NCBI GenBank assembly: GCA_023657425.1
Contig: JAGTJW010000003.1
Coordinates: 1 to 64,000, forward strand
Length of the DNA: 64,000 nt
Reading direction: 5' to 3'
DNA from: Ideonella sp. WA131b
Lineage (GTDB): Bacteria; Pseudomonadota; Gammaproteobacteria; Burkholderiales; Burkholderiaceae_C
Below the pieces are notes generated by a model. It was given only the letters and a program-made list of their open reading frames with translations. It did not search any database and was not told the DNA's origin. Position 1 is the stretch's first letter. The number at the start of each line of letters is the position of its first letter. Both the position numbers and the translations under genes were made by a program. Positions 53,525 to 62,251 of this stretch are shown here, one piece after another.

Positions 53525-54735
53525 CAGGGGTGCACCGCCGTCCACAGGCGGGCGATCTCGGCCGTGCCATCGGCGCCGCGCACGGCGCGCAGCGTCTGCA
53601 TCCCGGCGTTGCGGGTCTTGGGCGACTGGATCTGCGCCATGCCCAGGCGCAGCCGGGCCTCGTCGGGGCGCTTCAGGCCCGGCATGGCCAGGCCCTGCTG
53701 GATGAGCGCGATGCCTTTGTCGAACTCGCCGAGGGTGACGTAGGCGTAGCCCCATTTCACGAGGGCATCGCCGTCCTTGGCCTGCCCGGCCTCGGCGGCG
53801 AGGTTGCCGATGCTGGCCTTGGACTCGGCCTCCTGCTTGACCGCAAGATCCCTCAGCCGCTGGTGGCGGCCGGCTTCGGGCCCGGTGCCCAGCAGCTTGT
53901 TGGCATAGCCCTGCTCGACGATGCGGCGCGCCTCGGCCGGGAACCCGGCCTGCAGCGACAGCTGCGCCATTTCCATGTACTCCTCGGTCTTGGTCAGCGT
54001 GCCGCTGGCCAGCCGCAGCCGCAGCACGTCGAGTTCCAGGCGCTGCGAGAAGCCGGTCTTGCGCGCGAGGCGGCCGAGGTAGGCGTTCCAGTAATCCTTC
54101 TTGGGGTAGCTCAGCAGCAGCTTCTCGAGCGTGGCGACGTAGGCGTTGGTCTGGCCCAGGCGGTTCTGCGCATCGGCCAGGCGCAGCAGGTCGTCCTCGG
54201 CGGGGCGGCGGCCGGCCTGTTCGGCGGCCTGCACGGCGGCGGCGGCGTCGCGCGCGATGGCGTTGAAGTCACCGCTGTTGCTGAGCAGGAACTGCTGCAG
54301 CTGGCGCAGCGTGGCGCTGTTGTTGCCCGCCGCGGTGGCCTTGTTCAGCCACTCGGTGGCCTTGGCGTTGTTGCGCGTCTGCGCGTAGGCCGCGGCCAGC
54401 TGTTCGGCGATCTGCCCGGCCTCGGCGCCCGACACCCGGGGGTGGATGGCCTCGAGCGCGGCGATCGCGGTGGGAAAGTCGTTCGCGCGCTGGGCGGCGG
54501 CAGCCTTCATGCGGTCGATCAGCAACTGCTCGGCGGGCGACTTCCCGCCCACGGCGTCGGCCTCTCGGGCCTTGGCCAGGGCCTCGCGGGCCTTGCCGGC
54601 GCGCAGCAGCTCCGAGGCCTGCTGCAGCGGTTTGCCGACTTCGGCGCGCACGCCCTGGGCATGGGACACGGACGACGCGCCCAGCGTCAGCAGGGCGGCC
54701 GCGGCCAGCGTGGTGAGGACTCGCAGGGGTTTCAT
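53524..54735 (-). CDS. Exported tetratricopeptide-type repeat protein of the Ton cluster
   Basis: A 403-residue protein with a signal peptide (KPLRVLTTLAAAALLTLGASSVSHAQG) followed by helical repeats (for example ASELLRAGKAREALAKAREAD, QLAAAYAQTRNNAKATEWLNKA, LGEFDKGIALIQQGLAMPG) that look like degenerate TPRs through to the C-terminus. It probably acts in the periplasm as a protein-binding scaffold. It follows the second exbD by 110 bases, and such TPR proteins accompany some tonB-exbB-exbD-exbD operons. A function in Ton energy transfer is possible but not shown. The start 54735 (MKPLRV) puts the signal peptide at the N-terminus. Confidence 0.72.
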   Translation of the reverse strand: MKPLRVLTTLAAAALLTLGASSVSHAQGVRAEVGKPLQQASELLRAGKAREALAKAREADAVGGKSPAEQLLIDRMKAAAAQRANDFPTAIAALEAIHPRVSGAEAGQIAEQLAAAYAQTRNNAKATEWLNKATAAGNNSATLRQLQQFLLSNSGDFNAIARDAAAAVQAAEQAGRRPAEDDLLRLADAQNRLGQTNAYVATLEKLLLSYPKKDYWNAYLGRLARKTGFSQRLELDVLRLRLASGTLTKTEEYMEMAQLSLQAGFPAEARRIVEQGYANKLLGTGPEAGRHQRLRDLAVKQEAESKASIGNLAAEAGQAKDGDALVKWGYAYVTLGEFDKGIALIQQGLAMPGLKRPDEARLRLGMAQIQSPKTRNAGMQTLRAVRGADGTAEIARLWTAVHP

Positions 54736-54845
54736 GGTGCTCGGCAACGGCATCGCTGAAAAAGGATCGAGACCCGCGGTGGAGCCCGCTGTCGAGGTCG
54801 GGTTCCGAGGGTCCCGGGGCTTGGGGTGGGGCGAGGGTGCTGCGC

Positions 54846-55277
54846 CTACAGGAACTGCTCGTTGCCGACGATGCCGATCTTCGTCACGCCCAGGCGCTGG
54901 GCGGTCGCCATGATCATGGCCACGTGTTTGTAGGTGACGAGCTTGTTCGGGCGCAGGTGCACTTCGGGCTGATCGGGCATCTGCGCGATGGCGAGCAGGC
55001 GCTGCTCGATGGTGGCGCGGTCGCCGGCCTGGATGATCTCGCCGTTCCAGCCGATGGTGCCGTCGAAGTCGAGGTCGATGCGCACGATCTCCGGCGGCTT
55101 CGGGGGTGGTGCCGCGTTGTTCGGCACCGGCATGTTCATCTTGACCGCGTGCGTCTGTATCGGGATCGTGATGATGAACATGATCAGCAACACCAGCATC
55201 ACGTCGATCAGCGGCGTGGTGTTGATGTCGACCATGACATCCTCGTTGTCGTCGCTGTTGCCGACGCTCATGCCCAT
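54846..55277 (-). CDS. exbD: ExbD-type biopolymer transport protein (second copy)
   Basis: A 143-residue ExbD/TolR protein with one helix near the N-terminus containing the proton-relay Asp (INTTPLIDVMLVLLIMFII), then a periplasmic domain (HLRPNKLVTYKHVAMIMATAQRLGVTKIGIVGN). It differs from the other ExbD in having a Pro-rich linker (PVPNNAAPPPKPPEIV). It is the fourth gene of the tonB run. Two different ExbD subunits with one ExbB suggest a heteromeric motor or an extra partner. Confidence 0.87.
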   Translation of the reverse strand: MGMSVGNSDDNEDVMVDINTTPLIDVMLVLLIMFIITIPIQTHAVKMNMPVPNNAAPPPKPPEIVRIDLDFDGTIGWNGEIIQAGDRATIEQRLLAIAQMPDQPEVHLRPNKLVTYKHVAMIMATAQRLGVTKIGIVGNEQFL

Positions 55278-55314
55278 GTCTTGCTCCTTGCGGGGTGTGC
55301 GGGGGCGGCCACGC

Positions 55315-55752
55315 TCAGCCGCCCGCGCCGGCGGGCGGCTCGGTGATGAAGCCCACCTTGAAGATGCCGGCCCGCTGGCAGGCCACGATGACGCGGCCCA
55401 CCGATTCGTAGCGCGCCTCGAAGTCGCCGCGGATGTGGACCTCGGGCTGCGGCTCCTTGATCGACTCGATCTTGAGCTGCGCCACCAGGGATTCGATGTC
55501 GGGGATGCGCTGCAGACCCCAGTAGATCTCGCCCTCGCGGTTGACCGAGATGACGATGTTCTCCGGCTTCGTCATCAACGGGATGTTCTGCTCCTTGGGC
55601 AGTTCCAGCTTGATGGTCTGCGTGATCACGGGCACCGTGATCAGGAAGATGATCAGCAGCACCAGCATCACGTCCACCAGGGGCGTGGTGTTGATGGTGT
55701 TGTTCAGCTGCTCCTCGCTGTCGCCGCCGGCGGAGCCTACCTGCATGGCCAT
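55315..55752 (-). CDS. exbD: ExbD-type biopolymer transport protein (first copy)
   Basis: A 145-residue ExbD/TolR protein. The membrane helix carries the essential Asp (INTTPLVDVMLVLLIIFLITVPV), followed by the periplasmic domain (VHIRGDFEARYESVGRVIVACQRAGIFKVGFIT). With ExbB it couples the proton motive force to TonB. The start at 55752 (MAMQVGS) is preceded by a GAGG ribosome binding site. It lies 43 bases after exbB and 37 before the second exbD. Confidence 0.89.
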   Translation of the reverse strand: MAMQVGSAGGDSEEQLNNTINTTPLVDVMLVLLIIFLITVPVITQTIKLELPKEQNIPLMTKPENIVISVNREGEIYWGLQRIPDIESLVAQLKIESIKEPQPEVHIRGDFEARYESVGRVIVACQRAGIFKVGFITEPPAGAGG

Positions 55753-55795
55753 GGCACTACCTCGTTGCTGCGGGTCAGGATGCGGGGGCGGGAGA

Positions 55796-56614
55796 TCAGC
55801 GCTTGCCCGACAGCAGAACGTTCTGCAGGTCGCCGGCAAAGGCCAGGGTCTCGTCGAGCACGGCCTTGTTGCGGCGCACCAGCCAGTTGTAGCCCATCAC
55901 CGCCGGCACCGCGACGGCCAGGCCCACGGCCGTGAGGATCAGCGCCGCGCCCACGGGGCCGGCCACCTTGTCGATCGAGGCCTGTCCCGACAGGCCGATC
56001 TTCACCAGCGCGTCGTAGATGCCCCAGGTGGTGCCGAACAGGCCCACGAACGGTGCGGTGGAGCCCACGGTGGCCAGCACCGCCATGCCGTCCGACAACC
56101 GGCTGCGGATGTTGTTGACGGCGCGCTCCACCGACATGCCGATCCAGGTGTGCTTGTCGATGGACTCGACCATCGTGCCCTCGTGGTGGTCGGCTGCCTT
56201 GATGCCCTGCTCGGCCAGGTAGCGGAAGGCGCTGCCTTCCTCGAGCGCGCCGACGCCGGCCTTCACCGAGCTGGCCTTCCAGAAGTCCTCGCTGGACTTC
56301 TTGGCGCTCTTGAGCATCGAGCGGGTCTCGGCGACCTTCACAAAGATCACGTACCAGCTCCACATCGACATCACGATCAGGATGACCAGCGTGCCGCGCT
56401 TGACGGGATCGGCGGCGGCCCACATGCCCTTCAGGCCGAACGGGTTCTCAACCGCTTCCTGCGTCACGGCGCCCGGGGCGGCCTGCGCTGCCGGTGCCGC
56501 CGCCGGTGCCGAGCCGGCAGCCGCCTGCGCATGGGCGGGTGCCACGGGGAGCAGCGCCGCCGAGGCGACGAGGAACAGCGCGCTCAGCGCCACACGCGTA
56601 CGGGTCAGAAACAT
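55796..56614 (-). CDS. exbB: ExbB-type proton channel subunit
   Basis: A 272-residue MotA/TolQ/ExbB-family protein with three helices and an additional N-terminal signal peptide plus Ala-rich segment (residues 1-55), as in the longer proteobacterial ExbB. The first mature helix is LVILIVMSMWSWYVIFVKV, and the conserved pore region reads LATVGSTAPFVGLFGTTWGIYDAL followed by VGAALILTAVGLAVAVPAVMGYNWLVRR. It forms the pentameric channel around ExbD. The start at 56614 (MFLTRTRVAL) is chosen over an ATG 14 codons upstream. The tonB gene is 104 bases upstream. Confidence 0.9.
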   Translation of the reverse strand: MFLTRTRVALSALFLVASAALLPVAPAHAQAAAGSAPAAAPAAQAAPGAVTQEAVENPFGLKGMWAAADPVKRGTLVILIVMSMWSWYVIFVKVAETRSMLKSAKKSSEDFWKASSVKAGVGALEEGSAFRYLAEQGIKAADHHEGTMVESIDKHTWIGMSVERAVNNIRSRLSDGMAVLATVGSTAPFVGLFGTTWGIYDALVKIGLSGQASIDKVAGPVGAALILTAVGLAVAVPAVMGYNWLVRRNKAVLDETLAFAGDLQNVLLSGKR

Positions 56615-56718
56615 GGTCACTCCATTGACAAAGGTGCGCCGGTCTCGGGCGGGCACCAGGGGGGAAAGGTGTTCAGAAAGAGGGCTTGGTCCGGCGCGGC
56701 CGGAACGCAGCCGGGCGG

Positions 56719-57402
56719 TCAGTCCAGCTTCCAGACATACTCGACTTCAAAGCTGCCGCCCACAGCGCGGCCGTTCTCGTCGCTGCCGGGCCGGAAGGCG
56801 CACTCGCTCAGCTTGGACAAGGCCAGCCGGTCCAGCATCTTGTGCTCGCGCGAGGGGCCGGCCGATCGGACGATCTGCGACGACGCCAGCTTGCCGTCGG
56901 CACCGACGGTGAAGCTGATCTTGGTCGTGCCGGTGGCCTCGGCGCGCACGGCGGCGGCGGGGTAGTCCTCGTTGCGCGGCGCGCAGGCCTGCACGTTGGC
57001 GATGGCGGGCCGTGCGGCCATGCGCGGCGCGGCAGGCGGCGCTGGCGGCGCAGCCGGCGCCGGCGGCGCGATGGTCACCGGCGCGGGGGGCGGCGCCTCG
57101 CGCGTGACCGTGATCGTGGGTGCCGGCGTGGGCGGCGGGTTCACCACCACCTCGGGCGGCGGCACGAAGGACGGCGGCGGCGGCGCGAACTTCGGCGGCG
57201 GCGGCAGGTTCTCTGGCGGCGGAGGTGGCGGCGGCTTGGTCTCTTCGATGATCTTGGTTTCGATCGGCGCCTTGATGACGTCGACGACGCGCTGCGCGAG
57301 CCCGCTGACCACTGCCCAACCCAGCAACAAGTGCAAGGCCAGCACGATCCCGATGCCGATGGTGTGTCGGCCCGGATTGCGTTGTTGTTGGGCGAAATCC
57401 AC
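56719..57402 (-). CDS. tonB: TonB energy transducer
   Basis: A 227-residue TonB protein. A short cytoplasmic N-terminus and a membrane helix (TIGIGIVLALHLLLGWAVVSGLA) precede a very Pro-rich periplasmic spacer (about residues 56-125, dominated by Pro, Ala and Val) and the C-terminal TonB domain (DYPAAAVRAEATGTTKISFTVGADG, ending VEYVWKLD). It transmits energy from ExbB-ExbD to outer-membrane receptors. It heads the run tonB-exbB-exbD-exbD-TPR. The 230 bases upstream (57403-57632) hold a possible -10 element, TATAGT read on the minus strand at 57512-57507, and a small GGACG-GAAA-CGTCC hairpin (57483-57496); no Fur box was recognised. Confidence 0.9.
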   Translation of the reverse strand: MDFAQQQRNPGRHTIGIGIVLALHLLLGWAVVSGLAQRVVDVIKAPIETKIIEETKPPPPPPPENLPPPPKFAPPPPSFVPPPEVVVNPPPTPAPTITVTREAPPPAPVTIAPPAPAAPPAPPAAPRMAARPAIANVQACAPRNEDYPAAAVRAEATGTTKISFTVGADGKLASSQIVRSAGPSREHKMLDRLALSKLSECAFRPGSDENGRAVGGSFEVEYVWKLD

Positions 57403-57632
57403 TCGATCCTCCAGCCGGCGCCTGCTCGCAACTCAGCGCAGCGCGGCATGACCACACGTCACAGGCCTCGTGAGCCTGCCGAGGACGGAAACGTCCGCGG
57501 CGCGCGACTATATCGCGAAGGTTTTGGGGCTTTTCTCGGGGCATCACCCTAAGCCGGAGCCCGCCGAACCCCGCACCACCCGTACCCCGGCCGTTCCCGC
57601 GGAACGCCCCGAAGCCGTTGGCGGCAGCAGCC

Positions 57633-58646
57633 TCACGCGAGTCGCAGGCCAGGGATCTCGCAGCGCCTGGCGTGCACGAGCACGGCGTCGAGGGCACCGG
57701 TCAGCCCCGCGGCGTCGTCGCAGGCGTAGACCTGGCGCGAAGAAATCGACCGTAACCAGGTGAGCTGGCGTTTGGCGAGCTGGCGGGTCGCGGCCACGGC
57801 GGCGTCGCTCACGGCCAGGGCCGGCGGGCTGGTGAGCTCGTCTTGCGCGGGACCGAATGCGCCCTCATCCAGCCCACGCCAGACTTGGCGGTAACCCACG
57901 CAGCGCATGGACGGCAGGCCGGCGTGCAGGTCGCCGCGGGCGCGCAGCGCGCGCACCTCGCCGACGAAGTCGGCCGCGAACATCTGCTGCAGCCGCTGCG
58001 CGATGCGCTCGTGCAGGCCCTGGCGGTGGCGCGGTTCCAGCGACACGACCGGCCAGGCGGCATCGGCATCGGCCGCTGCCAGGCCGGCCGGCCGGGCCTG
58101 GGCGTGCCAGTCCGACAGCGGGCGGCCGCTGACCCGCCACACTTCCAGCGCGCGCTGGATGCGCTGGGCATCCAGCGGCGGCAGCCGTGCCGCGGTGACG
58201 GGGTCGACGCGCACCAGCTCGGCATGCATCGCCGGCCAGCCGCGCGCCGCCGCCTCGGCGTCGAGCGCGGCGCGCACGGCGGCGTCGGCCGGCGGCAGCG
58301 CATGCAGGCCGTCGCGCAGCGCCTTCACGTACAGCATCGTGCCGCCCACCAGCAGCGGCAGCCGGCCGCGCCCGCGGATGGCTGCGGCCAGCGCCGTGGC
58401 GTCGGCGGCGAAGCGCGCCGCCGAGTAGGCCTCGGCCGGATCGAGGATGTCGATCAGGTGGTGCGGCGCCTGCGCGCGCTCGGCCGGCGTGGGCTTGGCG
58501 GTGCCGATGTCCATGCCGCGGTAGACCAGCGCCGAGTCGACGCTGACGATCTCCAGCGGCAGCCGCCGGGCCAGCGCCAGCGCCAGCGCGCTCTTGCCGC
58601 TGGCGGTGGGGCCGGCCAGCAGCACGCCCTGCAGCGGCACCGTCAT
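57633..58646 (-). CDS. miaA: tRNA dimethylallyltransferase
   Basis: A 337-residue MiaA that adds a dimethylallyl group to A37 of tRNAs reading UNN codons. The P-loop [39 protein letters not shown] and [12 protein letters not shown] are canonical, as is the C-terminal [13 protein letters not shown] motif. In many bacteria miaA is near mutL and hfq; here it instead overlaps the drug transporter gene (ATGA) and is followed by a 230-base gap to tonB. Length is slightly above the E. coli protein (316). Confidence 0.93.
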   Translation of the reverse strand: MTVPLQGVLLAGPTASGKSALALALARRLPLEIVSVDSALVYRGMDIGTAKPTPAERAQAPHHLIDILDPAEAYSAARFAADATALAAAIRGRGRLPLLVGGTMLYVKALRDGLHALPPADAAVRAALDAEAAARGWPAMHAELVRVDPVTAARLPPLDAQRIQRALEVWRVSGRPLSDWHAQARPAGLAAADADAAWPVVSLEPRHRQGLHERIAQRLQQMFAADFVGEVRALRARGDLHAGLPSMRCVGYRQVWRGLDEGAFGPAQDELTSPPALAVSDAAVAATRQLAKRQLTWLRSISSRQVYACDDAAGLTGALDAVLVHARRCEIPGLRLA

Positions 58647-59887
58647 GGCGTGGCCAGGGCGCGCGGCACCAGCGTCCACGCGATGAGGCTGGTGGCCAGC
58701 GCCCAGAAGCCCAGGCCCCACATCAGCGGGTCGACGCGGCCGTCGAGCGCCACGCCGAGCCAGCGCCCGACGCCAAAGGCCACCAGCGCCAGCACGAAGC
58801 CGGCCAGCGCGCTGGCCGCGCCGGCCTGGGCCGGGAAGGGCGCCACCACGCCGGCCTGGCCGCAAGGCTGGTGCAGGCCATGGCCGAACAGGTACAGGCA
58901 CTGCGGCACCAGCACCGCCGCCCAGTGCGACACGCCCGCCAGCACCAAGGCCACACCGAGTGCACCGCCACCGAGCGTGAAGAAGCCGCCGCGCGCCACC
59001 GCACCGCCCAACCCGAAGCGGCGGATCCAGCCGCGGCACACCACGGTGCCGGCGATGTAGGCCAGCGAGCCCGCGGCCATCGCCAGGCCGTAGGCCGCCG
59101 GACTCAGGCCCAGCACGTCGATGTAGACGAAGGCCGAGCCGGCCAGCAGCGTGAACAGCCCGCCGTAGGTGCAGGCCACCAGCAACGCCCAGGCACCGAA
59201 GACGCGGTGGCGCGCGATCTGCGCCCAGGTGCCCAGCAGCACCGCCGGCTGCAGAGCCCGAGGATTGCGGCGTGCCAGCGTCTCGGGCAGCCGCCAGGCC
59301 ACCCAGGCCAGCGTGCCCAGGCCGGCTGCGGCCACCAGCGCCAGCGCGCCACGCCAGCCCACGGCGTGCGCCACCGCGCCGCCCAGCAGCGGGCTGGCCA
59401 GTGCGATCACGCCCAGCCCGGTGAGCGCCAGCGACATCACCTGCGCGCCCTGCACCGGCTCGTAGAGGTCGCGCACGATGGCGCGCGCGCACACCACGGC
59501 CGCCGCCATGGCCGCACCCTGCAGCGTGCGCCAGGCCACCAGCGCCTCGATGCTGCCGGCGAAGACGCAGCCCAGGCTGGCCACCCCGTACAACGCCAGT
59601 CCCCCCAGCAGCACCGGGCGGCGGCCGTGGCGGTCGGCCAGCGGGCCCCAGACGAGCTGGCCCACGCCGAAGGCGAGGATCAGCGCCGCCATCGTCAGCT
59701 GCGCGGCGGCCATGCTGGCACCCAGTTCGCGCGTCAGCAGCGGGAAGGCCGGCAGGGTCATGTCGGTCGTCACCGGCTGCAGCCCCATCAGCAGCGCCAG
59801 CGTGATGGCGGCCAGCCCCAGGGGCATGGCCGGCACCGGGCCGGCGGCGGGGCCGTTCTCGGCGCGGAAGGGGGCGGGCAGGGGCAT
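58643..59887 (-). CDS. Bcr/CflA-type multidrug MFS transporter
   Basis: A 414-residue major facilitator with about twelve helices. The Bcr/CflA signature [20 protein letters not shown] in helix 1, the loop motif [22 protein letters not shown] and the antiporter motif [19 protein letters not shown] in helix 5 are present. Family members export drugs or dipeptides with H+. The start at 59887 is followed by a short hydrophilic N-terminus. Its stop overlaps the miaA start, so miaA is translationally coupled to an efflux pump, which is unusual. A tandem 11-base repeat (TCTCCGGGTGC twice, 59998-60019) is in the upstream gap. Confidence 0.85.
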   Translation of the reverse strand: MPLPAPFRAENGPAAGPVPAMPLGLAAITLALLMGLQPVTTDMTLPAFPLLTRELGASMAAAQLTMAALILAFGVGQLVWGPLADRHGRRPVLLGGLALYGVASLGCVFAGSIEALVAWRTLQGAAMAAAVVCARAIVRDLYEPVQGAQVMSLALTGLGVIALASPLLGGAVAHAVGWRGALALVAAAGLGTLAWVAWRLPETLARRNPRALQPAVLLGTWAQIARHRVFGAWALLVACTYGGLFTLLAGSAFVYIDVLGLSPAAYGLAMAAGSLAYIAGTVVCRGWIRRFGLGGAVARGGFFTLGGGALGVALVLAGVSHWAAVLVPQCLYLFGHGLHQPCGQAGVVAPFPAQAGAASALAGFVLALVAFGVGRWLGVALDGRVDPLMWGLGFWALATSLIAWTLVPRALATP

Positions 59888-60042
59888 CCCGTCGAGGTTA
59901 TCAGCCGCACAGGGCGCTGCGTCGCGCCGTGGCGACGCTCCGTCGTGCGGCGGTCGGCGCATCGGCACGGCGCGGGCGGCATCGCTGCACGCTGTTTTCT
60001 CCGGGTGCTCTCCGGGTGCGCCTGTCGATGAAGCCCACGCTC

Positions 60043-61044
60043 CTAGAAGCGCTCGTCGTCGCGCAGGTAGCGCCAGCGCCCCTCGGGCAGCGGCCCCAGC
60101 GGCACGCTGCCGATGCGCACGCGCTTGAGCGCCAGCACGCGCAGGCCCACCAGTTCGCACATGCGGCGGATCTGCCGCTTGCGGCCCTCGCGCAGCACGA
60201 TGCGCAGCTGCTGCTCGTTCTGCCAGCTGGCCTGCGCCGGTCGCAGCTTCACGCCATCGAGCTCCAGGCCGTGGCGCAGCGGCCCGAGTTCGGTGCTCTG
60301 CACCGGTGCGCCGTCCACGCGCTCCACGCGCACGAGGTACTCCTTCTCGACGCGCGTCTCGTCGCCGATCAGGTGCCGCGCCACACGGCCGTCCTGGGTG
60401 AACACCAGCAAGCCGGTGGAGTCGATGTCAAGCCGGCCCGCGGGCGCCAGCTGGCGCAGGTGGCCGGGGTGAAAGCGGATCCCCGAGCGGTCGCCCTCCC
60501 ACTGGTTGGCCGGCGTCACCAGCGCGATCGCGGGCTCGTAGCCGTCTTCGGGCTGCCCGCTCACCCAGCCCACCGGTTTGTGCAGCAGCACGGTGACGCG
60601 GTGTTGCTGCTCGTGCCGGGCACGTTCGTCGATGACGATGACGGCATCGGGTGCCACCCGCTGGCCGAGTTGCGCCACCGCGCTGCCCACACGCACCCAG
60701 CCGGCGGCGATCCACTCGTCGGCTTCGCGGCGCGAAGCCAGGCCGCGCTCGGTCATCAGCTTGTTCACGCGCAGGCCCTGGGCTGGGGCCGCAGTGGCTG
60801 CGGGCGGGGCTGCGGGCCGCGGCACCGGCGGCCGGCGGTCCGAAGGCGCCGGCTGGGGCCGGCGGGCGTTCAGCGGTGGAGCCTGCTGGGCTGCCTGGGG
60901 TGCGGGCTCGGGCACGGCCTTCCGAGCCGTCTTGGGCCTGGGGTTCGTTGCCGTCTTGGGCGGGGGTCCGCCCCGCACGCGCGGGCGCTGGGGGTCGCGC
61001 GCCGGCTTTCCGGCCTTGGTGGTGAGCTTGGGGCGATCGGCCAT
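60043..61044 (-). CDS. RsuA/RluF-family pseudouridine synthase
   Basis: A 333-residue rRNA pseudouridine synthase. An N-terminal Pro/Ala/Lys/Arg-rich, probably disordered extension of about 88 residues precedes an S4 RNA-binding domain (LRVNKLMTERGLASRREADEWI) and the catalytic domain with AGRLDIDSTGLLVFT (catalytic Asp), KEYLVRVE and RKRQIRRMCE. The LHKPVGWVSGQ stretch resembles RluF (23S U2604) more than RsuA, but the exact target is not certain. It lies 46 bases downstream of DUF493 on the same strand. Confidence 0.87.
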   Translation of the reverse strand: MADRPKLTTKAGKPARDPQRPRVRGGPPPKTATNPRPKTARKAVPEPAPQAAQQAPPLNARRPQPAPSDRRPPVPRPAAPPAATAAPAQGLRVNKLMTERGLASRREADEWIAAGWVRVGSAVAQLGQRVAPDAVIVIDERARHEQQHRVTVLLHKPVGWVSGQPEDGYEPAIALVTPANQWEGDRSGIRFHPGHLRQLAPAGRLDIDSTGLLVFTQDGRVARHLIGDETRVEKEYLVRVERVDGAPVQSTELGPLRHGLELDGVKLRPAQASWQNEQQLRIVLREGRKRQIRRMCELVGLRVLALKRVRIGSVPLGPLPEGRWRYLRDDERF

Positions 61045-61090
61045 CCTGGGATTGGACCATGCGGCCGTGTGCTACCGAGGCACCGACGGG

Positions 61091-61366
61091 TTACAGCACC
61101 ACCTTCACCATCGGGTGCGAGCTCAGCGTGCGGTACAACTCGTCGAGCTGTTCGCGGCTCGTGGCGGTGACGGTGATCGTGAGCCCCAGGTAGTTGCCGG
61201 CCCTGCTGGGCCGGCGCTCGATGCGGCGGGCGTCGAACGCGGGGTCGAAGCGCTGCGCCAAGGCCACGATGGCGGCCTCGAAACCCTCGACCTGCGCACC
61301 CATCACCTTGATCGGGAAGGCGCTGGGATAGCTGATCAGGCTCTCTTCGGGCGGAATCGGGCGCAT
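61091..61366 (-). CDS. ybeD: DUF493 (YbeD-like) protein
   Basis: A 91-residue DUF493 protein with a ferredoxin-like, ACT-like fold; E. coli YbeD sits next to lipoate genes. Matching stretches are ISYPSAFPIKVMGAQVEGF, RPSRAGNYLGLTITVTATSREQLDELYRTLSSHPMVKVVL. It starts three bases after the dat stop. The function is unknown, with a suggested regulatory role in lipoate metabolism, but lipB and lipA do not follow here. It would be missed if only long readings through dat were considered. Confidence 0.85.
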   Translation of the reverse strand: MRPIPPEESLISYPSAFPIKVMGAQVEGFEAAIVALAQRFDPAFDARRIERRPSRAGNYLGLTITVTATSREQLDELYRTLSSHPMVKVVL

Positions 61367-61368
61367 GG

Positions 61369-62238
61369 TCAGATCGACATCGTCTGCTTGGCGCGCTGGT
61401 AGGCCTCGAAGAGGCGCGCATACACCGGCCCCGGCTTGCCGCGCAGTGCGCCATGCCCCACCGGCTCGCCGTCGATGCGGGTGACCGGCAGCAACTCTTT
61501 CGTGGCGCTGCTCAGCAGCACCTCGTCGGCGGCACGGACGTCCGCTTCGGAGATCGGTTTCAGGTTGTAGGCGATGCCGCTGTCCTCGCACAGCTCGCGC
61601 AGCAGCTCCACGCGGATGCCCTCGAGCACGTGCTCGCTCTTGGGCGGGCCGAGCAGCGCGCCTTCGTGCGCGATCCACACATTGCTGGCGGCGGCTTCGG
61701 TGAGCCAGCCGTCCCGGAACATGATGGTCTCCAGGGCGCCCTGGTCGGCCGAGATCTGCCGCGCCAGCACGTTGCCCAGCAGGCTGGTGCTCTTGATGTC
61801 GCCGCGCTCCCAGCGGAAGTCCCGCGCCGTGACGCAAGCCACCCCGGCATGCCGCTGTTCGGGCGTCGCGGGCTTCAGCGGGTTGCTCATCATGAAGACG
61901 GTGGGCACCGGGTTGGCGGGCATGACGTGGTCGCGCGGGGCGACGCCGCGGGTGACCTGGATGTAGACGACCTGGTCGTCCTCGGGCCTCTCGGCCACCA
62001 GCCGGCGGCAGCGCTCGAGCCACTGCTCGCGCGTGGCCGGCTGCGGCAGGCGCAGCTTGGCCAGGCTGCGGTTCAGCCGCGCCAGGTGCTCGTCGAACCG
62101 GAACAGCCGGCGGCCATACACCGGCACGACCTCGTAGATGCCGTCGCCGAAGATGAAGCCGCGGTCCAGCACCGGCACGCGCGCCTCGGCGAGCGGCAGG
62201 AACTCGCCGTTGAGGAAGCAGAGCTTGTCGTGGCTCAT
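61369..62238 (-). CDS. dat: D-amino acid aminotransferase (class IV)
   Basis: A 289-residue fold-type IV PLP aminotransferase. The Lys of DIKSTSLLGNVLARQ binds PLP; FLNGEFLPLAEARVPVLDRGFIFGDGIYEVVPVY and LTEAAASNVWI are typical. D-alanine transaminase activity (D-alanine plus 2-oxoglutarate to pyruvate plus D-glutamate) is most likely, and branched-chain aminotransferases or ADC lyase are less likely given the RGVAPRDH motif. It is coupled to DUF493, and the binding-protein gene ends 13 bases upstream of its start. Confidence 0.87.
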   Translation of the reverse strand: MSHDKLCFLNGEFLPLAEARVPVLDRGFIFGDGIYEVVPVYGRRLFRFDEHLARLNRSLAKLRLPQPATREQWLERCRRLVAERPEDDQVVYIQVTRGVAPRDHVMPANPVPTVFMMSNPLKPATPEQRHAGVACVTARDFRWERGDIKSTSLLGNVLARQISADQGALETIMFRDGWLTEAAASNVWIAHEGALLGPPKSEHVLEGIRVELLRELCEDSGIAYNLKPISEADVRAADEVLLSSATKELLPVTRIDGEPVGHGALRGKPGPVYARLFEAYQRAKQTMSI

Positions 62239-62251
62239 CGGCAGGGCTGTC

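Noticed and set aside
57403..57632. Fur box upstream of tonB
   Set aside because: No match comparable to the clear site at 16412-16430 was found on either strand.
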